Below, piece after piece: positions 21,877-32,959 of a stretch of 64,000 bases of DNA (the first letter of the stretch is position 1; every line of letters begins with the position of its first letter). The stretch comes from Choristoneura fumiferana. Its lineage: Eukaryota > Arthropoda > Insecta > Lepidoptera > Tortricidae. The stretch spans positions 43,615,517-43,679,516 of the forward strand of contig NC_133472.1 in the NCBI RefSeq assembly GCF_025370935.1. The letters run 5' to 3'. Position numbers and translations under genes: made by a program. The notes beneath the pieces are model-generated. The model was not told the DNA's origin and did not search any database. It saw only the letters and a list, made by a program, of their open reading frames with translations.

Positions 21877-24800
21877 CTATGTCTTGCTTTCTCTCAGCCT
21901 CCGTCGCTAGCAATGTGTGTAATGATTTTTCAATTTCCTCCATCGGCTTAGAAACTTTCTCTTTCTCAGCACTGTTAACGTTATCGATGGATCTTATGCT
22001 ATCCTGTATAGTGTGAATCTCTTTATCTATCTCCAAAATCATTGTTTTCTCGACACTATCAACTACTGTCCCTTCATGTACATGCTGTTCTAGCTGCTTT
22101 ATTTCTTGTTGAATTTCTCCCATGGCTTGTGCGAATGATTCAGTGGACGTAAGGTCTATTGATACGTCATCTTCTACTCCAGTAAGGACTTGTTCTTGCA
22201 CGTTTATAAGCTGATGATGCAATGCTTGTAACGGTACCAGCATTTCAGCTAACACTACTTTCAGGGCTGTATCTTCAAACTTATGAACCTTAGCTTCCGC
22301 TTTGGTTTCAGTTATCTTTTCTTGAAGAATATCAGAACATTCCGACAAACATTTTAGAAGTATAAGCGTTTTTCCAGAACCAACAGCGTCTTTATAATCA
22401 TGGTGTTTTTGTATACAGTCTAATATGTTCTGTAATATTTCCCTGGATTCAACTGTTAATTCAGATTTAGTAAGAATTTGTTCTTCCACGAAGGTTTCAG
22501 CATCATCCATAGCAGTAATTAAAGCTTTGTCTTCAACTATGATAGCATTATTTTTTATTTCATCCCGAATTGAAACTTCAGCTCGCTGCAGACACGGCCC
22601 AGCTATATCAATAACATTAACAAATCGTTTGGCTACATCTTCTAGAGGGGTAAACTTGCTGCTTACTAAAATATCACTCAAAACCTCTTTGGTATTTTCG
22701 AGCTTCGTAATAGGAGCTTTAAAAAGCAAGTCAGCTTGAGAGTCTACAATTTTTATAAGTGATTCCTGGACACTGTTTAAGCAATCGTCACAATAACCAA
22801 AGAAAGTTATTAAAGAGTTACTAATATCATCAGCTAAATGTAGTTCTGTTTGTTTTATTTTAAAGTCACTTATCGTTTGTTTCAAGACACTGAACTCTTG
22901 TAGAAGTCTTATTATTCTTTTATGACTAAGTTTATTATTCAATAAGCATCTTAGTAAAGCGAATTCATTCCTGCAGTTCTTGAAAAAGTCTTCAACTATC
23001 ATCAAGTCAGCAACAGGTGTGTCGTCACTCGAGTCTTGTATTATACCGACGGCGCATTGGACTACATCGTCCATTTGCAAAAGTGTATCCGTTTCCACTT
23101 CAACGGCAATTTGTGGAGATGCACAAGACATGTCAGAAGCTCTAGACAAATCAACAAAATCATATTCTTCTAAAACTGCAATGTTGCGTTCGACTTTATC
23201 AATTATTTGTATCAATTTTGCTTCTTGAGCTAACTTATCGGGCGTTTGAGGAGTAAATTGTATGAGTTCTTCTTGCACCTTCGTTACATTTTCGTAAAGT
23301 TCTTGAGTGACACATTTCACTTGTTCTATTTTTATTCCTTTGGAAACATCTGTCGCGTCTAACAGATTCTTGACAGTTTCTTCTAGAGCTATAACTTCTT
23401 GTTTGACGGGTGCTTCAGTTGATATAGCTTTAGTATTTTCAATTATGTCTTTAAGATGTTCGCAGACGACTCGCAGAGTTTCAACTTTGTTAGATATTTC
23501 AATTGTTTTGTCAGCGTTATCCATCGCTGGGAACACAACGTGAATACATTTATCGAGGTTATCTTTGAACTCAGTAATGCTTTGAAACACGGAATGTATC
23601 TTTTCCGTCGGCATTTCGAGTATATGCTCGTAAATGGGAATGTTAGTCGCATCCAATACAGATAAACATTGCTGTAAATCTTGCAAGGGTTCAGCAATGG
23701 CCATCAATTTTGAAGTATTTATTGATGTTATTTCATTAGAGGTCTCCAAAATAAACGGATGTAAAAGTTCTTGGATACCAGAGTGCAATTCGCCTAAACC
23801 CAAAACGACTGACTTCAAGCTGGAATAGTCACTGACTTCGGACAGTGTGTCTAATGCGTCAATGATTTCAGGATTTTGAAGAACTGTGATATGATCATTT
23901 AATGATTGTAAAGCTTGAGCTGTAGCTGAAGTTGGAAGGTCTTGGTGGAATGGTCCTGCTTCCTGTTCAGTTCTTGTTTCCGTCCCAGTTGGCAATATTA
24001 AGCGATCAGAAGGCAAGGTATCAGCTGTAGTCTTAATGCCTGAAATATCTTCTAACGTAGACATCTCATCAGCAAATTCGATCCCACCTTGTTCTCTAAT
24101 CATGACGATGCAACTTTGTAGATTTTGTACAGCATTTGCTATGTTCACACTAACATCATATGGCGTTACGTCTTCTCCGTATTGGGAAATGACCACTTGC
24201 TGTAAGATTTCAAGTGTTGTATGAAGCTCACGTAACGGCTCTGCTACTGTTACAAATACTTCGCTATTTTCTTTTAAGCTCTCAATATTTTCTACTATTG
24301 TCTGATTAATAACCATTATGTTTTGGTTTAGTTCACAGAGAGGGGTGGCAAGAGTTTTTGCCACTGAAACATCAGATATGTCAGACACATGTTCCTCTTG
24401 TTCAACACGGTTTGAAGCGATTGACGCTATGCTTTGTTTTAGTTTTTCTAGTACAGGGCAAATGTTCTCCAGAGCAGGAGTTATTGCTTCTTTTAGGTCA
24501 GTCGTGCATTCCATTAATTTTATGTTACTTACTGCTACGATAGTATGCTCGATACGTTCAAGAACAACATTTGCTTTACCTGTCCCGTATGTTGAAAAAT
24601 CTTGAATATCTTGAATATGTTCGGAGTCTATATTAACGCTAATCTCATCAGCTTGATTTATAGTTTCCTGAATGTCGACAAGCGCATCAGTTATATTAGT
24701 TAGTATGGCACAGTTTAGTTCTGAATCGAATACATTGTTGATGAAATGGTCTTGAACTATTCTCAGCGTATTATTCAGACTTGCAAGAGACAAGATGCGA

Positions 24801-27546
24801 TCGGAATGAATGGTTTTGATTGCTGTGTTTATTCTATTGACAACGTCACAAATTTCTATTAAAGCAAAATATTTTTTGGCTTCATTCGTTTCGATTACGT
24901 TCTCCAGTACTTTGGTTAAGTTTTTGTGGAAAATATCTAGACGCAACTTAACTTCTGGTATGGTTTCTAGGTATGGCAAATTATTTTCTAGAGCTATAAG
25001 TATTTGAGCCATTTTCTGCAGTACTTCCAATTTGTTGTCGCTTTGTAAAATATCAAAGTTTCCAATATTTGATTCAATTTTATCAATATGCGTTGATATT
25101 TCGCTCAAGTTTTGTTTTATCGATGCCAAGGCTTTCTTAAGAACAGCTTTATCATCCTCGATTTTAGTTTCAGTCGAGAGATTTTCAAAAGATATTCTCA
25201 GTTTCAGAACGGAATCCATTACCGTTTCAATGATTTCCGTATTATATTTGTTCAATGATGACATTGATTCTTTAACTGATAGTGACTCTATCTGTTCTAA
25301 GGCTGTTTGCAAGTCTTGAATAGAAGCAGACATATCATTGAGTATAACTTCACTGTTCTTAATTTTTGCTAAATCCACCATTTTTTCACTGTCTGCGCTT
25401 TCGGCTATGCAAAGTAGAGAGTTAAGAGGACTTCTCAATTCAAACACGGCCTTCTGAGTATCTTTGAGATGTTTAGCGTCTGCCGATGTTTCATCAGTTT
25501 TAACTTCACTTGCCTCACTCAGTAAACTTCTGGTTTTTATCGTATCTGAAGAATACTTGATAGCATTATTCATTTCATTAGTCAATACTTGAACTTCTTT
25601 AATCATGACTTCTTCTGTTTGTAAATAGTCAGTTTCTGCGATTGAATTAATTTCTGACATCACTTTTTGTATTTCGTTTCCACACGTTTCTATAAATGCA
25701 ATGCACGTTTTCTTCACTAATGTCTTGTTTTCACCTTCCATATCTATACACTTTTCTACTAGATTAAGGGATTGCTGGAGAGCTTTCATTGATTGTGGAA
25801 GATTGTTAAATAGGCTACTAACCTCTTTGATCTCTTTGCATTCTTTGGCAGCTTCAGATACACTTTGAATTTCCGATAAGGGTGTAATTAGATTGCTAAT
25901 AATTTCTAAGCTTCTTGATGCTGTAGCAGCAGATGACATAAGCTCTGATTTTAAGATGATATCCCGTTCAATAATTTGAACATCATTGATAACTTTGGAA
26001 AGTGTAGAGCTGACTTCATTTATCTTCGTTTTGAATTCATCATCACTAATCTTTGGTTTTGATTCAACTTCTGCTTTGACTTGTATCAACTCTTCTTTGG
26101 CTTTACTGTATGATTTCTCACTGCCTGAGCTAGATCTCCGTGAGCTGCGGCTGCCGCGGCGTTCACGTTTTGGTTTCATCACAGGCGTCTCCGTCTCTGC
26201 ACGTTTCTTTTCCACTTCTTTGACATCTGACTTCGTCTCAACGACCTCACTTTTATCTTCTTTCTTTTTAGATTTAGTTTCTTTAACGATTTTAACTTCC
26301 TCTTTATGTAAAATTGTCTTTGTTTCAGATGACTCCTTATCATCTTCAAGTGAAGGCTTAGATGATTTCGATTTTTGCTTGTCATAGCTGCGGGCACTTG
26401 CAAAGCTCTGTAAGTCACTTTCAGATAACACTTGAGTATCATCAGCTCTCTTTTCTTCTGATATAGATTGATCTCGTGACAAACTAAAGAAGTCCTCACC
26501 ACTTCTTAGAGAGTCCGATTTCTTTCTACTAATTTTTTTAGGAATGTCAGCTTTTTCTTCCGAGAGTAAAGCCATAGTTTTTTCTAAATAATCTTCTCCT
26601 CCAACGTCTTGGTCTAAAGATAGCTGTGGCACGCCATTTTCATCAGCTATAGATAAATCTTCAACGTCAGCTTCTGTTCTCAAGTCTTCTTCAGGTGACG
26701 CGAAGTATTCCGGAGAAACATCAATTATAATAGCTTCCATTAACAAATTACCTGAAGTTGAAGTTTCTTTAACAAACCTGAGGGGTGGCAGCTCGACCAC
26801 ATTGTGCTCAGTAACATTTTCTGACAGTTGATCCGCGTACATTTCAACAATCTGTAACGCTTCTTCTTCCGTCAAATCAGGAGTTTCATAAAGTGAAACT
26901 GACACTTCTTTGCCATCGAAAGAGAAAGATATCTCTCCTTTGTCGTCTAAAGTTATGTCGCCTACGGGGGTATCGTACATCTGCGAGGTTCGTTCTTCGT
27001 GTATCGTACTCAATGATAAGTTTCTTTGGAGTGCTTGTTCTTCGGCTATCCTCTTCTTGGTTTTCATGGAGTCATCAAAGCCTAGGAGTGAGGCTGAGCT
27101 GGCCGCTATACCCATGCAATTCTGCGCTTCACACGTGTAAGTTCCAAGGCAGCAGGTCCCATCTTGGCCGGATATGATCCTGTGTATGTCACCTGGTTTC
27201 AGTTCCTCTCCATCCTTATACCACTTCAAGACGGGTTGGGGAACTCCAATGACTTTACATTCTAAATTCACAGCTCCTTCCTCAGATAGGATAGCTTGCA
27301 AGTTCTCCAAGAACCGTGGCTTCTTGTAATGCCTCGGTATGATCAATTTCAAGAAGCAGGAAGTAACACTGTGTCCAAAGTCGTTCATTGCCACGCACTT
27401 CCACTCAGCTTGGTCGAGGAACTCCAAGTTCTGTATGTCCAGGGTGAAAACACCTCGGTCTTCTTTGCTGAGGTGGCAGCGGTTGGACTCATCCACCGGC
27501 TGGTCATCCCGGTACCAGAGGACTGATGGTTCCGGTGGAATGGCAA
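21877..27546 (-). CDS. Exon 11: half Ig, full Ig, S/K-rich linker and ~1,400-residue helical region
   Basis: A single 5,670-bp exon (1,890 codons), phase 1/1. Acceptor ttgttccag, donor G|GTAATA. Residues 1-~70 finish an Ig begun in exon 10 (VLWYRDDQPVD ... AEWKCVAMNDFG). Residues ~72-155 are a full I-set Ig (VNLECKVIG, VLKWYKDGEELKPGD, LGTYTCEAQNCMG) with both Cys and the Trp. Residues ~160-480 are charged and probably disordered; a basic-serine cluster (RRGSRSSRRSSSGS) lies near 465. From ~485 to the end the protein is amphipathic helix with recurring motifs like EPLRELHTTLEIL, EPLQDLQQCLSVL and VPLQALHHQLINV, suggesting spectrin-like or coiled packing. The Ig architecture is that of titin/obscurin/stretchin-class sarcomere proteins; I cannot settle the ortholog. 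Confidence 0.93.
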
Positions 27547-27672
27547 CTGGAACAAAATTAAACAAATTAGACTTTTAAATCGATGTAAATGCAACGATTG
27601 GTGAGATTTCGAAGCTACAAGACAAGGCTTAAGCTGGAGATCCTATTGGCTGCATATATCCTTAATGAGAAA

Positions 27673-27892
27673 CCACGGGTTTATTTATAATTATAATAAT
27701 TTAGTGTATATTTTGCAATACCTGAAATCAATTAGTTATGGCAAATATGCGTTTCGGAGCAATGAATGTGTGTTTTGAGACAGTTTTGTCTTTAGGAAAC
27801 CTTTGTCCTCCCTTTTTTCCGAACAAAACGGGACTACGCAACACTGTAGCTTGCTCGATATTTTTATGGTACGGTTTTAAGGTATTAGGAGT
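27673..27892. repeat. Repeat containing ggcaaatatgcgttt
   Basis: The intron segment (tttatttataattataataa ... atggtacggttttaaggta) is present again at 44158-44366 with about 85-90% identity by eye. Neither copy has a long open frame. The family is unknown. The stretch 27893-28209 shows nothing else that I recognise. Confidence 0.6.
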
Positions 27893-28209
27893 GGTAAGTG
27901 AGAACGAGTCCAATGTACTCTACGTGTCTACGTGCAAGAATGTGAGAAGACAGAGCTTGATCTTAACAATACCTTGATTACACAACTACCACAACTTTCA
28001 AAATGTCAACCGTCTCAAAGACCAAATGGCACGGTTGTTTTCAATGCAACTTTAACGAAAACCACTGTTTTTGGGAATCCACATTCCCAATTTAGTAAAA
28101 TTCCTGAATTTACACTGCCGGATCCAATTTACTTATTACGCGAGCTTCGCGATAAAGTCTAACTTTAGTAAATCAAAAGCGACGCATGGTTGGATTATAT
28201 TGTGCTCAC

Positions 28210-28422
28210 CTTTAATTGTAAAACGGAATGGTTCATCGATCTTCGCTTCGACACTCTTCAAGCCCTGGACGAACTTGGGAGCTTGGTTCTTGGTGAACAG
28301 CTGAAGTTTCTCCTCTTCGTTCAGCTGGTTCTGGATGTCTTCCACGGTCAGCTCGGCGGAGCTGCTGGCTTGGCCCATGCAGTTACGGGCTATGCAGCAG
28401 TAGGAGCCGAGGGAGTTGGTCC
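28210..28422 (-). CDS. Exon 10: end of Ig 5, linker and start of Ig 6
   Basis: 213 bp, phase 1/1, acceptor ctcttccag, donor AAAG|GTGAGC. It encodes the F-G strands of Ig 5 (LGSYCCIARNCMGQASSS), an acidic linker (NQLNEEEKLQLF) and the A-B strands of Ig 6 (APKFVQGLKSVEAKIDEPF). The codon split at the acceptor gives Gly with exon 9; the donor codon gives Val with exon 11. Ig 6 has no Cys in its B strand (PFRFTI) but keeps the F-strand WKCVA in exon 11. Confidence 0.9.
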
Positions 28423-29329
28423 CTGGAAGAGTTTTAAAGTGTCTAAGTAGACAATTTGTTGAATCAGACGTCAGAGAACGTCAGAGAACTTTGCTCACCC
28501 TTTGCCTATGCTTTTATTGCTTTGCTTTTTAAGGTCGCGGGTGACCAAAGTAATTGTTTCAGTTCGTAATAATCTGGTTTTCCCTTTTTTGGCACAATTC
28601 TTTTTGGCATAAATCTCGTATCGCATAATATCATTTGGCATAATTGTCATATCACCTAAACTCATATCGCAAACCTTTGTTTCTTCCAAACCCATATCGT
28701 ATAATCACGTTTAGCCTATTTATTACCTTGGTCGTGTGAGTATAAAAAAAGTATAAGTTATCTAACCTAGCCTACTTTGCTGGTATCAGCTCGTTTGTTC
28801 GTTAGATCACTGTTGTAACCTAACCCAACTTACTTTTTTGTTCGAAATTCATTTTTGTGCAAGGTTTTTCTTGGGAAATTAGTGGTATGCGTGGGTCTTG
28901 GGTTTCATCATGTGAGATTATGCGAAATGTGTCTTATGCGAAGTTGACTCTTATGCCAAATATATTTTATGCGAAGTTATTACGTGCTATGACTAAATGA
29001 GTTTCGGGCAAACCGATTATGCCAGATGAGGGGTATCGAATAATGTCAGTGAGGTCAGGTCTTAACAGAATACTCAACAAGCAAAGGCTGATAGTAATAA
29101 TACGCATACTGCGAATCAAATGCACTCCATACGAATCCCACTCCACTTGCAGATAGAAGGCATACATGACAGCGACGCTCACCCCGCCCCGTACCACGAA
29201 ACGCAGTACTACGCGGAAACGATTTCATCCCTATGTCACCAACTACCTGACCCCCCCCCCCCTAAATGTGTGAACGTAATTTAAGGATGATTGCGTCCTT
29301 GTTCTGTCATCTAGTAGTCACAAGTGTAC
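28423..29329. other. Intron with degenerate short repeats
   Basis: Around 28580-28700 and 28910-29050 the sequence is made of loosely repeated pieces such as ggcataa, tcgtat and tatgcgaa. This is a common form of degraded lepidopteran repeat. A C run of about a dozen bases lies near 29250-29263. I see no coding signal. Confidence 0.4.
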
Positions 29330-29497
29330 CTGTGAGCTGATAAACGTCTCCAGGCTTCAGCTCCTGGCCGTCCTTGAACCAGCTAAGCACCGGCGTGGGA
29401 AAGCCCACGACCTTGCACTCGAACGAGACCAGACCCTCCTCCGTCAGCACAGCTTGGAGGTTCTCCATGAAGCGCGGTTTTCGATAGTTCTTCGGAA
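29330..29497 (-). CDS. Exon 9: first part of Ig 5
   Basis: 168 bp, phase 1/1, acceptor attttccag, donor ACAG|GTACAC. It encodes VPKNYRKPRFMENLQAVL, VSFECKVVGFPTPVLSWF and KDGQELKPGDVY, i.e. strands A to D of an I-set Ig with Cys and Trp in place. It is very similar to the matching segment of Ig 7 in exon 11 (HYKKPRFLENLQAILSEEG) and of Ig 3 in exon 5, showing an internal repeat of this Ig type. Confidence 0.9.
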
Positions 29498-29893
29498 CTG
29501 GAAAATCAGAAGTATGATATCATTACTAGCGAAATAGGCAATGTATAGGTATTTTACGTTCATTTATGCATAATAAATCCACGTGTAAAGTCGTAAAATC
29601 ATTACGTTACGTTGACGATTGTGTGGTGCACCATATTGGCATCAAGCCCATCACATTAATATACCAGTGAACCAGTGAGATACCTACACCGTTGGCATCA
29701 TCTGCACTTTACAGGAGTCAATCTCGGTCAGTTCTATCTACCTATGTATAAAAAAAAACAATCACCACCGGCCACCCTTTCAGAGACTGATAAGCTTATT
29801 TTTTAAAAATCCCTAAGTTGTATCGCTCCTGCGATGCTGTCCCAGGAAGCTGGTTCCATATTTTACCCGTTCTTGACAAAAAGTCCCGCTTAA

Positions 29894-30201
29894 AGGTGCG
29901 ACCAAACCGCTGCTTAAAAAACCGTGAGGGCACGGAATCGCGGTGACGCACCGTATGCGCACCGTTTCTAATGCATGCTCTCCACAGCGCTGCTTAAAAT
30001 ACGGAATCGCAGTGACTTGCCGTAAACGTCAGGACTTTACCGAACAAAAGTCTTGTCAATTAAGGCCCGTCACTGCGATTCCGCACCGTTTGCGTATTTT
30101 AAGCAGCGGTGTGGAAAGCATGCAAAAAAAACGGTGCGCATACGATGCGTCACTGCGATTCCGTACCGTTACCGTTTTTTAAGCAGCGGTTTGGTCGAAC
30201 C
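29894..30201. mobile_element. TTAA-flanked MITE (piggyBac-like)
   Basis: 308 bp bounded by TTAA at 29890-29893 and 30202-30205. The ends aggtgcgaccaaaccgctgc and gcagcggtttggtcgaacc are inverted repeats with one mismatch, and further internal copies of the ctgcttaaaa / cactgcgattccg pieces occur. A TTAA target site is typical of piggyBac elements. It lies only about 28 bp downstream of the donor of exon 8. Confidence 0.7.
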
Positions 30202-30233
30202 TTAAAGCGGTTATTTCAAAATGTTTTGCTTAC

Positions 30234-30376
30234 CGTCCATGACGACGTGGCAGGTAGATATGCCGACCCTCCCGCCGGCGCTGGTTGCCACACACTTCCA
30301 TTCGCCTTCATCAGGCCATTCCGCTGACTGTACCTCCAGGAGGTAGCCGCCCACTCCGTCTTCGGTCACATGGTAC
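30234..30376 (-). CDS. Exon 8: second part of Ig 4
   Basis: 143 bp, phase 2 in and phase 1 out. Acceptor tttctgcaag, donor GACG|GTAAGC. Encodes RYHVTEDGVGGYLLEVQ, AEWPDEGEWKCVATSAGG and STCHVVMD, the C'-G strands of an Ig with the F-strand Cys in WKCVA. The first codon is completed by AG from exon 7 (Arg). The intron on its 3' side carries the TTAA MITE. Confidence 0.9.
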
Positions 30377-30425
30377 CTTGCAGAAACAAATGCCATTAAT
30401 AAGCCGCTCCGTTTTTAGGGCCTAC

Positions 30426-30556
30426 GCTAGTTGAAGGGCTACTACGAAACTCGAAAAACGATGTTCGTATCGCATCATCCCTTTCACTCGCGTATTAAAT
30501 GACATAAGCGTTAGCGGGACGGCAACATACGAAGTTCGAGTTTTGCACTTCGTACT
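30426..30556. mobile_element. MITE of the gggctactacgaaactcgaa family
   Basis: The left end gggctactacgaaactcg and the right part cgaagttcgagttttgca are inverted. Better preserved members lie at 41185-41311 and 61515-61635, and fragments at 49298-49380, 51228-51384 and 61787-61810. The family is non-coding. Confidence 0.6.
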
Positions 30557-30739
30557 ATAGGGCCTGGCGCGAGTGTTCGCGGGTGCAATCCTATACACGC
30601 GACGCGCGCAGTTATTAGCGCTGTTCATACTATTGTTCAACTGGTTCTACCCTCTCCGTGCAAACCGCATCAGCTAAAGTAAGACCTTAGGTGTTATTAC
30701 CGTTTCAGCAAATATTATTAAAAGATATTGCTCAAGATT

Positions 30740-31133
30740 GGTCTTTGACTGAGGCCCAGAAGTCCAAACTCAAGGTTTGCCAGCGGGCTATGGAGCGCAG
30801 TGTCCTAGGTGTTCGAAGAGCCGATAGAATAAGGAACACTGAACTGCGCTCAAAAACCCGAATTGTTGATGTGGGGACGAAAACCGCCAAACTCAAGTGG
30901 GACTGGGCAGGCCATGTCTGCCGGATGTATACGGATCGTTGGGCCAAAATCACCACTGATTGGGTTCCAAGCGACGGGCACCGGAGCAGAAGTAGGCCTA
31001 AAAGAAGGTGGCGGGACGATTTGGAGCGATTCCAGCCAGACTGGCAACATTTTGCCGAAGCCAGAGACGAGTGGAAGGAGAAACGGGAGGCCTTTGCCCA
31101 GCAGTGGGACACTATATAGGATATTAAAAAAAA
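30740..31133 (+). mobile_element. 5'-truncated LINE with 13-bp target duplication
   Basis: attgctcaagatt flanks the insert at 30727-30739 and 31134-31146, and an A-rich tail ends it. The open frame (stop at 31117-31119) encodes the C-terminal end of a non-LTR reverse transcriptase polyprotein: RAMERSVLGVRRADRIRN, LKWDWAGHVCRMYTDRWAKI and RSRPKRRWRDDLERF are the usual lepidopteran endonuclease/RT C-terminal motifs. Only about 127 residues remain; the RT catalytic part is absent. It is antisense to the host gene, inside the intron between exons 7 and 8. Its end (cccagcagtgggac) is shared with the SINE tails in this window. Confidence 0.85.
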
Positions 31134-31535
31134 ATTGCTCAAGATTATTTTTTCATTTTATGAAATCTTAATACAATAACGATGCTAAATAGGGTTGGTG
31201 AGTTGAGAATTTGGTAACCTGGTCATGATGGATCTAGCGTGATTAAAATTTTTGCGACTTGTCCATCGTTATGCTAATAAACGCGGGATGGTAATAATCA
31301 GAGCCAAGACTTTTACGGCATTTTTGATGTGTCATAGTGATTTCTCACGAACGGAGTGGTCAAAATCATGGTCAAAATACTCGAATACCCAGTTATATGT
31401 GGGAAAGGAAACTTGGCTGTGGCCTGTGATACACAATTTGAAGCCGAGAAGCTATGTTAAAATACTATAGTTCTTCACTTAGATATTCACAGCTACACTC
31501 TTCAGTACCGGAAACCGCTTTGTTTTAGGTCTTAC

Positions 31536-31694
31536 CTATCCCCAGCCTCCACCTTCCCCTCCTTATTGTACCACACCACGCTCCGGGGCCACGGCGGTAC
31601 CACGATATGGCAGCCCAGGGACAGATGCTCGCAGATCCTCACGAACTGGTCTTCCAGCTCCTTGGTGAAGATTGGAGGGGGTTCTGGTGTGATA
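31536..31694 (-). CDS. Exon 7: first part of Ig 4
   Basis: 159 bp, phase 2 in, phase 2 out. Acceptor tttgcccgcag, donor GATAG|GTAAGA. Encodes ITPEPPPIFTKELEDQF, HLSLGCHIVVPPWPRSVVWY and NKEGKVEAGD. B-strand Cys (LGC) and C-strand Trp (VVWY) are present. The Ser codon at the acceptor is completed from exon 6. Joins exon 8 in frame as Ig 4. Confidence 0.9.
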
Positions 31695-32129
31695 CTGCGG
31701 GCAAATATGGAGGTTAGTACAACTTAGAGAGACGAGATGTCGTTTTAAACTTTCGCGATTTTCACTCATAAGTCATAACTAACTATTACAGCACCCGGGA
31801 CTATTCAACCACTAGCCAACCGCAAACAAGTGTGGGTAGTTCGAGATACGGGTGCTGGTACTAATTGTAAGTGCGGGTAGTTCGTAGGTCTCGCGCTGCA
31901 AAGCAAACGTGATACCCTACACTTCAGTCTACTCGTGACCTGATACTGATACAGTCAAACGACAGATTTTTTTAGCGAAAACTGTCATTTGATGTGATCG
32001 CGAGTGTTCGAAACGTTAAACAATAGACCCTCGGGTGCCTCTGGTCTGGGTCTCACTGTCACATTTTCCAAGGGCCTTGGAAGAGTAGGTGATACAGCAA
32101 TGGACTGGGGTTTTGATTGTTGTTGTTAC
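31695..32129. other. Intron, no feature seen
   Basis: A short intron between exons 7 and 6. I recognise no element in it. Confidence 0.5.
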
Positions 32130-32296
32130 CTGGAGCTGGGGCGGGATTCGCTGCCTCGGGTGACGTGGACCTTGGAGGAGGAGTAAGTCCGGCCCATGCA
32201 GTTCACAGCCTCGCAGGTGTATGTGCCCAGCGAAGTAGGGTCCTCGGCGCTGGCTGTTAGAGCGAAGACGTCTCCTGCTTTAATTTCGCGGCTGTC
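32130..32296 (-). CDS. Exon 6: second part of Ig 3
   Basis: 167 bp, phase 0 in, phase 2 out. Acceptor cttcttcag, donor TCCAG|GTAACA. Encodes DSREIKAGDVFALTAS, TSLGTYTCEAVNCMGRTYSS and KVHVTRGSESRP, the C'-G strands of an Ig with YTCEAVNCMG, then a Ser-rich linker to Ig 4. The NCMG after the F strand recurs in Ig 5 and Ig 7, marking the type A domains. Confidence 0.9.
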
Positions 32297-32739
32297 CTGA
32301 AGAAGTAAGTAAATAAAGTTTTATGAATGACCTAACCTCATGAGCCCTCCTGTAATACATGAACAAATTAACACTAAAAATAACGGCCGAATGTACTTTA
32401 AAAATGATAAATTATTGTACTTTAGAAACTATGCTGACGCGTTTCGAACTCAACCAAAGTTCATCATCAGAGCAACACAACTGTCCACTATGGTACCAGG
32501 GGTTAGACTACCAAACTTGATATGGATAAATTATTTACAATTTTATGATATAATTACTAAGTTTAAGCATGAGGAATTTTTACCAGTTTAAGCTAAAAAA
32601 GGTTGGTTCCCATTTCCCATTTCATTTCTTCTCTTTCCGCTCAAAGACAGTGCAGACAGAGGAATTGCGGTGAATATCTTGGGAACTATGCCCCAGGCTG
32701 ATTACTAAGTCGTATTAACTAGGGCATTCCTCGACTTAC

Positions 32740-32864
32740 CTTGAACCACCTCAGCACAGGAGTAGGCACACCAATGACCTTGCACTCCAGCGAAACCGTG
32801 CCCTGCTCCGTGAGGATGGCACGCAACTCCTCCACGAATTCTGGCCGCTTATAGGCTTTTGGAA
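32740..32864 (-). CDS. Exon 5: first part of Ig 3
   Basis: 125 bp, phase 1 in, phase 0 out. Acceptor ttgctgcag, donor AAG|GTAAGT. Encodes VPKAYKRPEFVEELRAIL, VSLECKVIGVPTPVLRWFK. The opening of this domain (xPxxYxxPxFxExLxAxL) matches Ig 5 and Ig 7. It joins exon 4 through a Val codon split after G. Confidence 0.9.
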
Positions 32865-32959
32865 CTGCAGCAAGAAAGAAAAGAAAAAAAATGTTAACAG
32901 AAATTATGTCCGCTGAAAAATAACATTAAACAGCGTGTTTCAACTCATTACACCGAATT

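Noticed and set aside
27296..27578. Plus-strand frames opposite Ig 6 and Ig 7
   Set aside because: They are shadows of the Ig-coding strand in exon 11.
30732..31142. Minus-strand frames across the LINE fragment
   Set aside because: They are shadows of the plus-strand LINE polyprotein remnant.
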